Counted from the stretch's first letter, positions 44,683-53,988 are shown. The stretch is 64,000 nt of DNA from Corynebacterium tuberculostearicum (GCF_016127015.1 NZ_CP065972.1:1116001-1180000); one strand, 5' to 3'. A program made the numbers and translations. Notes: generated from the letters alone by a model not told the origin.

Positions 44683-46371
44683 TTAGGCGAAGGACTCCAT
44701 GCGTTCTACCACTGCGGTACGGGCAGCGTCAGGGCTTTCCGCATCCAGTGCCACCTCGGCAAGCTGTTGGCACTGTTCCAAGGTAACTTCTGCCAGCTGC
44801 GCGCCGACGCCTGCTACCGCCGTCGACGCTGCGGATAGCGAATTTACGCCCAAACCGGTAAGCACGCAGGCCAACATCGGGTCGGCTGCTGCCTCACCGC
44901 ACACGCCCACCGCGACGTTATTGGCCTGGCCCACGATGCAGGTGTGCTGAATGAGCCGCAGCACAGCCGGCTGCCACGGGTCGGTCAGGTAGGCCAGCTG
45001 TGGCGACAGGCGATCTGCAGCCATAGTGTACTGAGTCAGGTCATTGGTGCCGATGGACACGAAATCAAGGTGCGGCATGATTTTATCCGCCATAAGCGCT
45101 GCGGCCGGAACCTCGATCATGGCGCCGGCAGTCAGGCCGCGTTCGCGGCACAGGCTAGCAAACCACTGGGCCTCGGTAGAGGTGGCAACCATAGGAGCCA
45201 TCACCCAAGTAGATGCTTTGTCATCGCGAGCCTTAGCCGCCTGCGCAATCGCATCCAGCTGGCGGGTCAGCAGAGCCTCATTATCGCGTGCTATACGCAG
45301 GCCACGAACACCCAATGCTGGGTTTTCCTCGGAGCTTAGCGTGGCATAAGAGATAGGCTTATCGGATCCGGCATCCAGCGTACGTACGACAACCTTTGAT
45401 TCAGGAAAGGCATTAAAGACCTTGCCGTAAATCTTTGCCTGCTCATCAACGCTGGGCTCTTCACTGGCCGAGAGGAACGACAGCTCCGTGCGGTAGAGGC
45501 CAATGCCTTCTGCCTGCGAATCCGAAGCAATGCGGGCGGCGTTGCCATCAGCGACGTTGGCAAGCAGCTGCACACGGTGACCGTCCTTGGTTTCAGCCGG
45601 GCCGCGCCATTGGGCAACGCGTGCCGCACGCTCGCGGTACTCGGCCACTGCCTTTGTGGAAGCCTCTTCATCGGCCCCAAGGGTGACGGCGCCTACTGCA
45701 CCATCGACGAATACCAACGTGCCGCTTTCAATATCGCTAAGCGCGGCGCCCACAGCAACGATGCATGGAATATCCAACTGACGGGCGATGATGGCCGTAT
45801 GGCTGGTAGGTCCACCAAGCTCGGTGACAAGGGCCTTGATGTGCTTGGTATCCAGCGTCGCGGTATCGGCCGGGGCCAAATCGTCCGCGAACAGCACGGC
45901 CTCGCCGTCTACGAGCGGCAGGCCAGGCTCGTCCTCGCCGCGCAGCTCTGCGATTACGCGGTCGCGCACGTCCTTCAAGTCAGTGGTGCGCTCTGCCATC
46001 ACGCCGCCAGCGGCCTCGAACATGGTGACAAACTTATCGGTGGCACCGACAGTGGCGAATTCCGCATTCCGGCCGGTGCGGATATTCTTGCGCACCGCCT
46101 TATGCCAACCACGGTCCTTGACCATGCCGGCCGTTGCGGTCAGAACTTCCGCAGCCTGACCTTCCGCGGCAGCAGCTCGCTGCTCCAAGCGGCCAGCGAC
46201 AGTATCTACGGCCGCAAGGAAGCGGTCGTATTCAGAATCGCTCGCTTGCTCTGGGTCAATGCTTCCCTCGGTAGGCAGAGCCGGGCGAGGGCGGACCCAC
46301 ACGGCTTCGGCGTAGGCGACTCCTGCAACGACACCGGTTCCTTTGATTGTGGACTCAGACGCGTTTTCCAT
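44683..46371 (-). CDS. ptsI: Phosphoenolpyruvate-protein phosphotransferase (PTS enzyme I)
   Basis: 562 residues. Transfers phosphate from PEP to HPr for all PTS sugars. Phosphorylated H191 in LGGPTSHTAIIARQ, PEP-binding LYRTELSFL and SIGTNDLTQYTMAADR, and the C-terminal GVCGEAAADP block. ATG 46371 with GAAGGAAG upstream. Divergent from fruK; the shared 198-base region carries paired TCGGACA sites. Confidence 0.95.
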   Translation of the reverse strand: MENASESTIKGTGVVAGVAYAEAVWVRPRPALPTEGSIDPEQASDSEYDRFLAAVDTVAGRLEQRAAAAEGQAAEVLTATAGMVKDRGWHKAVRKNIRTGRNAEFATVGATDKFVTMFEAAGGVMAERTTDLKDVRDRVIAELRGEDEPGLPLVDGEAVLFADDLAPADTATLDTKHIKALVTELGGPTSHTAIIARQLDIPCIVAVGAALSDIESGTLVFVDGAVGAVTLGADEEASTKAVAEYRERAARVAQWRGPAETKDGHRVQLLANVADGNAARIASDSQAEGIGLYRTELSFLSASEEPSVDEQAKIYGKVFNAFPESKVVVRTLDAGSDKPISYATLSSEENPALGVRGLRIARDNEALLTRQLDAIAQAAKARDDKASTWVMAPMVATSTEAQWFASLCRERGLTAGAMIEVPAAALMADKIMPHLDFVSIGTNDLTQYTMAADRLSPQLAYLTDPWQPAVLRLIQHTCIVGQANNVAVGVCGEAAADPMLACVLTGLGVNSLSAASTAVAGVGAQLAEVTLEQCQQLAEVALDAESPDAARTAVVERMESFA

Positions 46372-46439
46372 GAGCGTACTTCCTTCGAAGATAGCGGTTT
46401 ATTAACTTCCAGAACACCACAAATCGGATAGAAAAGCAA

Positions 46440-46488
46440 TGTATACCACAGAAATTCTGTTGACTTTCGGACACAATCGGACAAGAAT
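46440..46488. promoter_or_regulatory. Divergent ptsI/fruK control region with paired TCGGACA sites
   Basis: TCGGACA occurs at 46467-46473 and 46477-46483, start points exactly 10 bases apart. A minus-strand TATACA (46440-46445) is a likely -10 for ptsI. TTGACT (46460-46465) with AAGAAT (46483-46488), 17 bases apart, may serve fruK. The sites overlap these elements and are candidate FruR or SugR operators. Confidence 0.55.
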
Positions 46489-46569
46489 CAACATTTAAGG
46501 GCGGGCCATGCCCGCGAGGTTCTCTCCAACGGCATTCGGCCCCAATATACAACCTGCGAAAGGGACAAC

Positions 46570-47535
46570 TTGATTCTCACGCTGACCCCCAATCCCAGTA
46601 TCGACGCCACCCTTGTGCTCAGCGAGCCATTGACCTCCGGTGATGTCCACCGCGCCAGCGAGGTCACACAGGTTGCTGGCGGCAAGGGTGTAAACGTCAC
46701 CCATGCCGTGCACTTGGCCGGCGAGCAATCCTTGGCTCTTTTCCCGGCCCACGACTCCGATTCTTTCCTAACTCTCATCCACTCGGCCGGGCTGCCTTCC
46801 TCTGCAATCCACATGGATGGCACAATTCGCGTCAATACCACCATCACAGAGCCTGATGGCACTACCACCAAGGTCAACGGTCCAGGCCCTGTGCTTTCCG
46901 ACGCCGACTCCCACGCCATTACCTCCGAGCTCACCGCCCGCGCCCTTGCCTCCGACTGGGTGGTACTAGCCGGCTCCCTGCCGCGTGGCGTTAACACCGA
47001 TTGGTATTGCGATCTCATCTCCGCGGTCCGCGCGGCCGCACCACAGGCTCGCATTGCCGTCGATACGTCAGATGCCCCAATGCAGGCCATTGGCGAAAGC
47101 CTCAATTCTGCTGCGCCGGATCTCATTAAGCCCAATGGATTAGAGCTCGGCCAGCTCACCGGAACCGACGGCCGCGAACTGGAAGACCAGGCCGCACGCG
47201 GCGAGTATTCGGGGGTTGTTCGGGCGGGCCGGGACGTCGTCAAGCAGGGCATCGCAGAAGTACTCGTCACTCTTGGCGGTGCCGGCGCGGTGCTGGTTAC
47301 CGCGGACGGCGCTTGGGCTGCAACTCCCCCGCCAGCAACGGTGAAATCCACCGTAGGCGCCGGTGACGCCGCGCTCGCCGGATACCTCCTCGGCCGCACC
47401 GCAGGTAAATCACCGGCCGATAGCCTCGCGCAGTCGGTGGCTTACGGAACTGCGGCTGCATCCAAACAAGGCACCCAATTCCCCCGCCCAGAAGAACTCG
47501 ATATCGCACATACCCCCGTAAACTCGCTAGCCTAA
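46570..47535 (+). CDS. fruK: 1-phosphofructokinase
   Basis: 321 residues, PfkB family. Phosphorylates fructose 1-phosphate from the fructose PTS to fructose 1,6-bisphosphate. N-terminal LTLTPNPSIDATL, GGKGVNVTHAVHLAG substrate motif and the C-terminal VKSTVGAGDAALAGYL with the catalytic Asp of GAGD. TTG start at 46570. It is 13 bases before ptsF. A CGTCGTCAAGC copy lies inside (GRDVVKQG). Confidence 0.93.
   Translation: MILTLTPNPSIDATLVLSEPLTSGDVHRASEVTQVAGGKGVNVTHAVHLAGEQSLALFPAHDSDSFLTLIHSAGLPSSAIHMDGTIRVNTTITEPDGTTTKVNGPGPVLSDADSHAITSELTARALASDWVVLAGSLPRGVNTDWYCDLISAVRAAAPQARIAVDTSDAPMQAIGESLNSAAPDLIKPNGLELGQLTGTDGRELEDQAARGEYSGVVRAGRDVVKQGIAEVLVTLGGAGAVLVTADGAWAATPPPATVKSTVGAGDAALAGYLLGRTAGKSPADSLAQSVAYGTAAASKQGTQFPRPEELDIAHTPVNSLA
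47235..47245 (+). repeat. CGTCGNCAAGC motif, copy 11 (N = T)
   Basis: On the coding strand of fruK (Asp-Val-Val-Lys-Gln), context GACGTCGTCAAGCA. Confidence 0.5.
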
Positions 47536-47548
47536 GGAGTGCCTAAAC

Positions 47549-49669
47549 ATGGCTTCCGACCTCATCACTACCGACCTAGTCGCGCTCGACGCCGACTTCG
47601 GCGACAGCGTTGACTCCGTCATCACCAACCTGGCCACGCTGGTCCATGACACCGGCCGAGCCACCGACATCGCCGGTTTGGCACAGCCCGCCATTGACCG
47701 CGAGGCCAAGGCCGGTACCGGCGTCCCTGGCGGAGTCGCCATTCCACACTGCCGCTCCGAGGCCGTGACCGAACCTACCCTCGCATTCGCTCGTCTGAGC
47801 CGCGGTGTGGATTTCTCCGGCCCCGACGGCGACGCTCAGCTCGTCTTCCTCATCGCCGCTCCGGCCGGCGGCGGCAAAGCCCACTTGAAGATTTTGTCCA
47901 AGTTGGCCCGCGCCCTTGTGCGCAAGGACTTCCTCGAGGCACTTCGCAACGCACCCACCAAGGAAGAAATCGTTCGGCTTGTGCTGGACGTAGTAAATGC
48001 CGAAAAGCCAAAGAAGAAGCCAGCCGAAGAACCGGCCGCCCAGGGCGCTACTGCCGGCACTGCCGCAACCGGTGCCGGTGCCAGTGCCGCCGGCTCCTCC
48101 GCTGCCGCGCCCTCGGCCGCAACCCCTACCAACGCAGAATCTTCGGCCGATGTCACCCGCATCGTGGCCATCACCGCCTGCCCCACCGGCATCGCCCACA
48201 CCTACATGGCCGCCGACGCGCTGACCCAGACCGCAGCCGAGCGTGACGACGTCTCGCTGACCGTAGAGACCCAAGGCTCGTCAAATAATGAGTCTGTCTC
48301 TCAAGCCACCATCGACGCGGCCGATGCAGTTATCTTCGCCACGGACGTCGGCGTGCGCGATCGCGAGCGCTTCGCTGGCAAGCCGGTAATCGAATCCGGC
48401 GTCAAGCGCGCCATCAATGAACCCGGCACCATGCTCGATGAGGCCGTCGCTGCCGCGCACAACCCCCACTCGCACAAAGTCTCCGGCACCGCTACCCGTG
48501 CCGATGCGGAAGAAGGCAAGTCTCTCGGTTGGGGCAAGCGCATCCAGCAAGCCATTATGACCGGCGTGTCTTATATGGTCCCGTTCGTCGCGGCCGGTGG
48601 TCTGCTGCTCGCCCTCGGCTTCCTTTTCGGTGGTGCCGATATGGCAAATGGTTGGCAAGCACTATCGACGGACTTTTCGCTCGGCAACCTCCCCGGCCAT
48701 GACGTGACCGTTGACGGCGAACTTATGCACTTCGAGCGCTCCGGGTTCTTGCTCTATCTCGGCGCTGTTCTCTTCGCCGTCGGCCAAGCGGCTATGGACT
48801 TTATTGTCGCCGCACTGTCGGGCTATATCGCCTACGCGCTCGCCGGCCGTCCGGGCATCGCCCCGGGCTTCGCGGGCGGCGCGATCGCAGTCACCTTGGG
48901 CGCTGGGTTCATCGGTGGCCTGGTAACTGGTCTTCTGGCGGGCTTTATCGCCATGTGGATTGGCAATTGGAAAGTGCCACGCTGGCTGGGCTCGCTCATG
49001 CCGGTCGTCATTATCCCGCTGCTTACCTCGCTAATCGTCGGCCTTGCAATGTACCTGCTGCTGGGTGCACCGTTGGCAGCTATCATGGACGGCCTGCAAA
49101 ATTGGCTATCGTCCATGTCCGGCTCCTCGGCCGTGCTCCTTGGCATCATCCTCGGCTTGATGATGTGCTTCGACCTGGGCGGCCCAGTCAATAAGGCTGC
49201 CTACCTCTTCGCGACGGCCGGGCTGTCCACCGGTGACGAATCCTCCATGCAGATCATGGCCGCCGTCATGGCTTCCGGCATGGTCGCACCGATTGCGCTG
49301 TCTCTGGCTACGTTTATCCGCAAGTCGCTGTTTACACCGGCCGAGCAGGAGAACGGCAAGTCCGCCTGGCTGCTGGGTCTGTCCTTCGTCTCAGAGGGTG
49401 CCATCCCCTTTGCGGCGGCCGATCCGTTCCGCGTCATCCCTTCGATGATGGCCGGCGGCGCGGTGACGGGCGCGATTTCGATGGCCCTGTCGGTCGGTTC
49501 CCGTGCCCCGCACGGCGGCGTGTTCGTCTTCTTCGCCATTGACCCGTTCTGGGGCTACCTCGTGGCCATTGCGGCCGGCGTGGTTGTCTCCACTGCGGCG
49601 GTGCTGGCGATGAAGCAGTTCTGGCCTAACAAGGCTGTCGAAGAAGCCGCCCAGAACGTGGCAGCTTAA
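47549..49669 (+). CDS. ptsF: Fructose-specific PTS enzyme IIABC
   Basis: 706 residues in the order IIA-IIB-IIC. IIA domain (1-150) with phosphorylated H67 in GGVAIPHCRS; an Ala/Pro-rich linker (about 153-200); IIB (about 203-300) with phosphorylated C211 in ITACPTGIAHTYMAA; IIC (about 330-700) with eight to ten TM helices. Takes up fructose as fructose 1-phosphate, the substrate of FruK upstream. ATG 47549 with AAGGAG upstream. Confidence 0.95.
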   Translation: MASDLITTDLVALDADFGDSVDSVITNLATLVHDTGRATDIAGLAQPAIDREAKAGTGVPGGVAIPHCRSEAVTEPTLAFARLSRGVDFSGPDGDAQLVFLIAAPAGGGKAHLKILSKLARALVRKDFLEALRNAPTKEEIVRLVLDVVNAEKPKKKPAEEPAAQGATAGTAATGAGASAAGSSAAAPSAATPTNAESSADVTRIVAITACPTGIAHTYMAADALTQTAAERDDVSLTVETQGSSNNESVSQATIDAADAVIFATDVGVRDRERFAGKPVIESGVKRAINEPGTMLDEAVAAAHNPHSHKVSGTATRADAEEGKSLGWGKRIQQAIMTGVSYMVPFVAAGGLLLALGFLFGGADMANGWQALSTDFSLGNLPGHDVTVDGELMHFERSGFLLYLGAVLFAVGQAAMDFIVAALSGYIAYALAGRPGIAPGFAGGAIAVTLGAGFIGGLVTGLLAGFIAMWIGNWKVPRWLGSLMPVVIIPLLTSLIVGLAMYLLLGAPLAAIMDGLQNWLSSMSGSSAVLLGIILGLMMCFDLGGPVNKAAYLFATAGLSTGDESSMQIMAAVMASGMVAPIALSLATFIRKSLFTPAEQENGKSAWLLGLSFVSEGAIPFAAADPFRVIPSMMAGGAVTGAISMALSVGSRAPHGGVFVFFAIDPFWGYLVAIAAGVVVSTAAVLAMKQFWPNKAVEEAAQNVAA

Positions 49670-49723
49670 ACCAAACACTCGTACACTAGATTGTAAAAAT
49701 CCCCGTAAGAAAGGATATTTTCC

Positions 49724-49993
49724 ATGGCTTCCAAGACTGTAAAGGTTGGCTCCTCCGTAGGCCTGCACGCACGTCCCGCATCCATTATCGCGGACGCTGC
49801 TGGCGAATTCGATGAGGATATCTTCCTTAACCTGGTCGGCGACAATGATGAGGATGAGACCGACGCTGCCTCTTCCCTGATGATCATGGCTCTTGGTGCA
49901 GAACAGGGCGATGAGGTTACCGTCACCTCCGAAAACGAAGAAGCAGTGGAAAAGATTGCTGCTCTCATCGAGAAGGACCTAGACGCTTCCTAA
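49724..49993 (+). CDS. ptsH: Phosphocarrier protein HPr
   Basis: 89 residues. H15 in VGLHARPAS accepts phosphate from enzyme I. The second signature, ASSLMIMALGAEQGDEV, is present in the actinobacterial form. ATG 49724 with GAAAGGA upstream. It ends the fruK-ptsF-ptsH cluster; a 54-base gap after ptsF could hold its own weak promoter (TACACT near 49682). Confidence 0.95.
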   Translation: MASKTVKVGSSVGLHARPASIIADAAGEFDEDIFLNLVGDNDEDETDAASSLMIMALGAEQGDEVTVTSENEEAVEKIAALIEKDLDAS

Positions 49994-50016
49994 GTCCTAA
50001 AACGGTTCGGCTCTAG

Positions 50017-50045
50017 GCTCCCCACCCTTGCGGTGGGGAGCTTTT
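50017..50045 (+). terminator. Terminator of the fructose PTS operon
   Basis: GCTCCCCACC and GGTGGGGAGC form a perfect 10-bp stem around CTTGC, followed by TTTT. A CGTCGGCAAGC motif (minus strand) begins two bases later. Confidence 0.9.
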
Positions 50046-50046
50046 C

Positions 50047-50057
50047 GCTTGCCGACG
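50047..50057 (-). repeat. CGTCGNCAAGC motif, copy 12 (N = G), intergenic
   Basis: Directly behind the ptsH terminator T-run, between convergent ptsH and the HNH gene; context GGCGTCGGCAAGCG. Confidence 0.65.
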
Positions 50058-50061
50058 CCAC

Positions 50062-51051
50062 CTATCCCCACGGTGGCACCCACGTCACCTGCCCGCGCAC
50101 CCGGGCTAGCCGGCCTCGTCGCGGCGGGGCGTTGGGGTCATCATCATTGACGCCGTTGTGATAGGGACAGCATGTCGCAAGGTTCGCAGCGTTGGTCTCG
50201 CCGCCATGCTTCCAGGCTTTGAGGTGGTGAATCTGGCACTTGTCGGCAGGATAGTTACAGCTCTCCCACGGGCATACCGGGTTGACCGCAGCCGCCATAA
50301 TCCGCTGCTTGTCGTTGGCTACGCGCGAGGTCCGGTAGAGGTTGACCGGCCCCTCATGGGGATGGACGAGCGTGACATAGCCATGGTCGCTCAGTGTCCG
50401 CGCGACAAGCTCGGCTCCGGTGATTCGAGCGCCATTGGTGAGTTGGAGGGTGATTTCCTCGCCGCCTCCGTCTACTACGCGGTCGAGCTCGTCAAGAGTG
50501 AGAACCACCTGCGTCGTCACCGTTGTGCGCGACGCATCCGCCTTGCCAAAGAAGAGGTCTTTGGCAGATTCCAGCGGCTTATTGGCATCCAATGCAGCGT
50601 GCATATCCGCCACATCGGCCGAATCCCCGGTAATGGTCAGTGACCACGGGCCGCCGGAGCGGCGGGTAATTCGTACTCCCTTTTCCGGCGCGCGGCGCGG
50701 TCGCAGTTCGCGTACCAAAGCGCGGGCACGCTTTTCCAGGGCGGTGGCGCTGCCGCGAAAGGCACACAGTTCGGTGCGTAGGGTCCAGGCATCGCGCTGC
50801 GTCGGCAAGCGCAGGGCATATTTTTCAATCAGCAGTAGCACGTCAAGGGAATGCCGAGTCTGCCGCGCCGCTCGCTGTTTGGCGGCAAAGCCGCACCGGC
50901 CGAAATAGGTATCGCATAGACGCAGCAGGTCGCGCGCGGCTATGTCAGAGGCACCCCGCGCGATGAGCTCGCGATCGCTAAGCCCTTGAACGGCGGCGAC
51001 AATGTCCATGCCGGCGTTCACTGCGTTTAGATATGCATCCAATGCGGTCAT
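50062..51051 (-). CDS. HNH endonuclease domain protein (DUF222-like N-terminus)
   Basis: 329 residues. A helical N-terminal region of about 240 residues and a C-terminal HNH nuclease motif CPWESCNYPADKCQIHHLKAW followed by GGETNAANLATCCPYHN: the CxxxC/CxxH zinc framework with the catalytic HH and the final HN. Such proteins are multicopy in Actinobacteria, and their targets are mostly unknown. ATG 51051. It lies next to a DnaA-box-containing gap. Confidence 0.8.
   Translation of the reverse strand: MTALDAYLNAVNAGMDIVAAVQGLSDRELIARGASDIAARDLLRLCDTYFGRCGFAAKQRAARQTRHSLDVLLLIEKYALRLPTQRDAWTLRTELCAFRGSATALEKRARALVRELRPRRAPEKGVRITRRSGGPWSLTITGDSADVADMHAALDANKPLESAKDLFFGKADASRTTVTTQVVLTLDELDRVVDGGGEEITLQLTNGARITGAELVARTLSDHGYVTLVHPHEGPVNLYRTSRVANDKQRIMAAAVNPVCPWESCNYPADKCQIHHLKAWKHGGETNAANLATCCPYHNGVNDDDPNAPPRRGRLARVRGQVTWVPPWG
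50800..50810 (+). repeat. CGTCGNCAAGC motif, copy 13 (N = G)
   Basis: Antisense inside the HNH gene in a Leu-Pro-Thr-Gln frame, not the Leu-Ala-Asp frame. Confidence 0.55.
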
Positions 51052-51103
51052 GCTGCTAAGTTAAATAGACCCCGCACGCCTAAGCGAGCCGCATACCGGC
51101 GCG

Positions 51104-51174
51104 CTGTGGATAACCCGCGTTGCTCCGTCAACAACGCTGCCCGCCGCGGGCGCGCGACGGGCAGTTATCCACAG
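51104..51174. other. Inverted pair of perfect DnaA boxes
   Basis: CTGTGGATAAC (51104-51114) and GTTATCCACAG (51164-51174) form an 11-bp perfect inverted repeat. Each arm contains the consensus DnaA box TTATCCACA, in opposite orientations. The 49 bases between are GC-rich, with GCCCG/CGGGC stems. They lie between the HNH gene and the uracil permease stop. Confidence 0.7.
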
Positions 51175-51182
51175 GTGGAAAA

Positions 51183-52463
51183 TTAGTACTTGGCGCCGTG
51201 CCCCTCGCCGACGGAATCGTAAAGCTTTTTCATAATCGGATAGGCCACGATGATGCCTACGGAGCCCCACGCAATGCCCTCGAGGGAAACCCCACCCACG
51301 GTGAGGGTCAGGTTGCCGATGCCCGCGATAAGCGCCACCGCGGCCGCAGTCAGGTTGACCGGGTTATTGAAATTAACCTTATTATCCATCCAGATGCGCA
51401 CACCCAGCATGCCGATGAGTCCATACAGCACGATGCAGGCGCCGCCCAGAACGCCGGTCGGGATGGTGAAAATCAGCGCACCAAACTTCGGCACGAAGGC
51501 CAAAAGGATGGCGGTAAAGGCCGCCACCCAGTAGGCGGCGGTGGAATATACACGGGTTGCGGCCATCACGCCGATATTTTCGGCGTAGGTCGTGGTACCG
51601 GAGCCACCGAAGCCGCCGGCAAGGGTGGACGCAAGGCCATCGGCGATCAGCGCGTCACCGGCCAGATCATCGAGATCGCGCTTGGTCATCTCGGAGACGG
51701 CCTTGACGTGGCCGACGTTTTCCGCGATGAGTACCACCAGCACGGGAAGCGCCACGGCAATGGCGGAGACGTTGAAAGAAGGCGCGTGGAATTCCGGCAG
51801 GCCTACCCACGGGGCGGCATCGATGGCCGCGACGGCGTCATCGCCGAGGTTGCCGGTCAGCGCAGCGAAGACCCAGCCGACGACCACGCCGAGCAAGATG
51901 GATAGGCGCGAGACCATACCGCGGCCGGCGACGGTGGCCAGCAGGATGACGAGCAGCGTCACCGCGGCCACGAGCGGTTGGGAGGCGAAGTTCTCGGCCG
52001 CATTCGGCGCTAGGTTCAGGCCGATGAGGGCCACGATTGCACCGGTGACGGCCGGCGGCATGACGGCATCAAGCACGCGGCGGCCGGCGATTTTGACTGC
52101 CACACCCACCGCAGCCAAGACGAGGCCGGTGACCAAAATGGAGCCCGCCTGCGCGGCGATTCCGTACTGCTGCGACGCCGAAAGCGGCGCGATGAACGCG
52201 AACGAGGAGCCGAGGTAGGACGGCAACCGGTTGCGCGTGATAAGCAGGAACAAAATGGTGCCGAGGCCGGAAAAGAGCAGCGTCGTATTGACGGGGAATC
52301 CGGTCAGGGTAGGAACCAACAGCGTAGCGCCGAACATGGCCACCACGTGCTGCATTCCGATGCCGATGGTTCGGCCCCAGCTGAGTCGTTCTTCCGGCGC
52401 TACGACCGCGCCCGGTGCAATCCTTTTACCGTCTCCGTGGACGGTCCAACCTTTTAAGCTCAC
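51183..52463 (-). CDS. uraA: Uracil/xanthine permease (NCS2 family)
   Basis: 426 residues with 12-14 TM helices. N-terminal LSWGRTIGIGMQHVVAMFGATLLVPTLTG and the GFGGSGTTTYAENIGVMAATRV motif mark the nucleobase-ascorbate transporter family, uracil branch. It is probably a proton symporter for uracil. GTG 52463. Follows hflX after a 31-base gap in the same direction. Confidence 0.9.
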   Translation of the reverse strand: MSLKGWTVHGDGKRIAPGAVVAPEERLSWGRTIGIGMQHVVAMFGATLLVPTLTGFPVNTTLLFSGLGTILFLLITRNRLPSYLGSSFAFIAPLSASQQYGIAAQAGSILVTGLVLAAVGVAVKIAGRRVLDAVMPPAVTGAIVALIGLNLAPNAAENFASQPLVAAVTLLVILLATVAGRGMVSRLSILLGVVVGWVFAALTGNLGDDAVAAIDAAPWVGLPEFHAPSFNVSAIAVALPVLVVLIAENVGHVKAVSEMTKRDLDDLAGDALIADGLASTLAGGFGGSGTTTYAENIGVMAATRVYSTAAYWVAAFTAILLAFVPKFGALIFTIPTGVLGGACIVLYGLIGMLGVRIWMDNKVNFNNPVNLTAAAVALIAGIGNLTLTVGGVSLEGIAWGSVGIIVAYPIMKKLYDSVGEGHGAKY

Positions 52464-52494
52464 GAGCCTTAATTATGGATCACCCAGGCTGGTT

Positions 52495-53988
52495 TTAGGA
52501 AACTTCCTCCACGATGAATTCGGCAAGTTCGCGGGCGGTGGGTGCGGGAAGGCGGACGTCGACAAGCGTGCCATCGGCCGTGTACTCCTCGTGGCGCACC
52601 GTGCCCTCGGCGTGTACGCGGGCCACCACATCGCCGCGGGTGAAGGGAACCTGCAGCTTGACGTGGCTATCGCGGGAGTTGAGGAAAAGCTCCACGCGCG
52701 CGGTAAGCTCGTCGATTCCCTCGCCCGTGCGCGCGGATACGTAGACGACGTCCTCGTGGTCGAGTACGTGACGCAGCTCGGCGAGCACTAGCGGGTCGGC
52801 CTGGTCGATCTTATTGATCACGATGATCTCGGGCGGGGCCTGCTCCCCAGTTTCCGCGACAATGTCATAGATGACCTGGTTGACGGCCTCAATCTGCTTG
52901 AGCGGGAATGGGTCAGAGCCATCGACCACGTGCAACATGATATCGGCGGCCAGCACCTCTTCCAGGGTGGATTTGAAGGCTTCGACCAGCTGCGTGGGCA
53001 GGTGTCGGACAAAGCCGACGGTATCGGTGAAGACGACCTGGCGGCCGTCGGCAAGCGTGGCACGGCGAGTGGTGGGGTCCAACGTGGCAAAGAGTGCGTC
53101 CTCCACCAGCACGCCGGCGCCGGTCATGGCGTTAATGAGCGAGGACTTTCCGGCGTTGGTGTAGCCGGCAATGGCTATTTGCGCGATAGTCGAGCGCTGA
53201 CGCTTGGAACGCTTGACCTCACGGGCGGTCTTCATAGCGCGCAGCTCCTTGCGCAGCCGGGCCATCTCCGTGCGGATGCGGCGGCGGTCCGTCTCAATCT
53301 TGGTCTCACCGGGACCGCGCAGGCCAACGCCACCGTTGGAGCCGGCGCGGCCGCCCGCCTGGCGCGAAAGGTTGCCGCCCCAACCACGGGTATGGGTGTA
53401 GAGGTATTCCAGCTGTGCCAAGGAGACCTGCGCCTTGCCCTCTTTGGACTTGGCGTGCTGGGCAAAGATGTCAAGGATGAGCATCGTGCGGTCAATGACC
53501 TTGGTGTTAAGCGCGCGCTCGAGAGCGGTGAGCTGGCCAGGATTGAGCTCGCCATCGCATACCACGGTATCGGCGCCGGTGGCCTCGACGATGTCGCGCA
53601 ATTCCTTGACCTTGCCGGAGCCGATGAAGGTGCCGGAATCCGGCTTATCGCGCTTTTGGTAGATCATCTCCACTACTTCGGCGCCGGCGGTCTCGGTCAG
53701 CGCCGCGAGCTCGTCCATGGTGGCTTCGACTTCGGCCACGGTGCCTTCGGTCCACACGCCAACCAGGATGACGCGCTCGAGGCGCAGCTTTCGATACTCC
53801 ACCTCATAGCCATCGGTGGTGTCTTCGGCGCGGATGGTGGTCTCACGGGTAACGCGGCGGAAGGCGTTGCGCTCTGCCAGGTCAAGGTCACCGGTGGTGG
53901 GCGTCGCCTCTGGTGCGGCCGGGGCGTCGTTATCGCGGAATGCGCGGGCAAGGAGATCGTCGTTATTGTGCTGGGAAAATTCGGTCAT
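52495..53988 (-). CDS. hflX: Ribosome-associated GTPase HflX
   Basis: 497 residues. N-terminal HflX domain (about 75-180, VEMIYQKRDKPDSGTFIGSGKVKEL), a Gly-rich GPGETKIETDRRRI linker and the G domain with P-loop GYTNAGKSS, switch DTVGF and NKID. Splits stalled ribosomes during stress and acts as a heat-shock rescue factor. ATG 53988 with GGTAG upstream. Conserved position upstream of dapF in Actinobacteria. Two CGTCGNCAAGC copies lie antisense inside. Confidence 0.94.
   Translation of the reverse strand: MTEFSQHNNDDLLARAFRDNDAPAAPEATPTTGDLDLAERNAFRRVTRETTIRAEDTTDGYEVEYRKLRLERVILVGVWTEGTVAEVEATMDELAALTETAGAEVVEMIYQKRDKPDSGTFIGSGKVKELRDIVEATGADTVVCDGELNPGQLTALERALNTKVIDRTMLILDIFAQHAKSKEGKAQVSLAQLEYLYTHTRGWGGNLSRQAGGRAGSNGGVGLRGPGETKIETDRRRIRTEMARLRKELRAMKTAREVKRSKRQRSTIAQIAIAGYTNAGKSSLINAMTGAGVLVEDALFATLDPTTRRATLADGRQVVFTDTVGFVRHLPTQLVEAFKSTLEEVLAADIMLHVVDGSDPFPLKQIEAVNQVIYDIVAETGEQAPPEIIVINKIDQADPLVLAELRHVLDHEDVVYVSARTGEGIDELTARVELFLNSRDSHVKLQVPFTRGDVVARVHAEGTVRHEEYTADGTLVDVRLPAPTARELAEFIVEEVS
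52557..52567 (+). repeat. CGTCGNCAAGC motif, copy 14 (N = A)
   Basis: Antisense in hflX (Leu-Val-Asp-Val), context GACGTCGACAAGCG. Confidence 0.55.
53046..53056 (+). repeat. CGTCGNCAAGC motif, copy 15 (N = G)
   Basis: Antisense in hflX (Leu-Ala-Asp-Gly), context CCGTCGGCAAGCG. Confidence 0.55.

Noticed and set aside
51104..51174. Chromosomal origin of replication
   Set aside because: Only two DnaA boxes, no AT-rich unwinding element and no dnaA/dnaN genes nearby.
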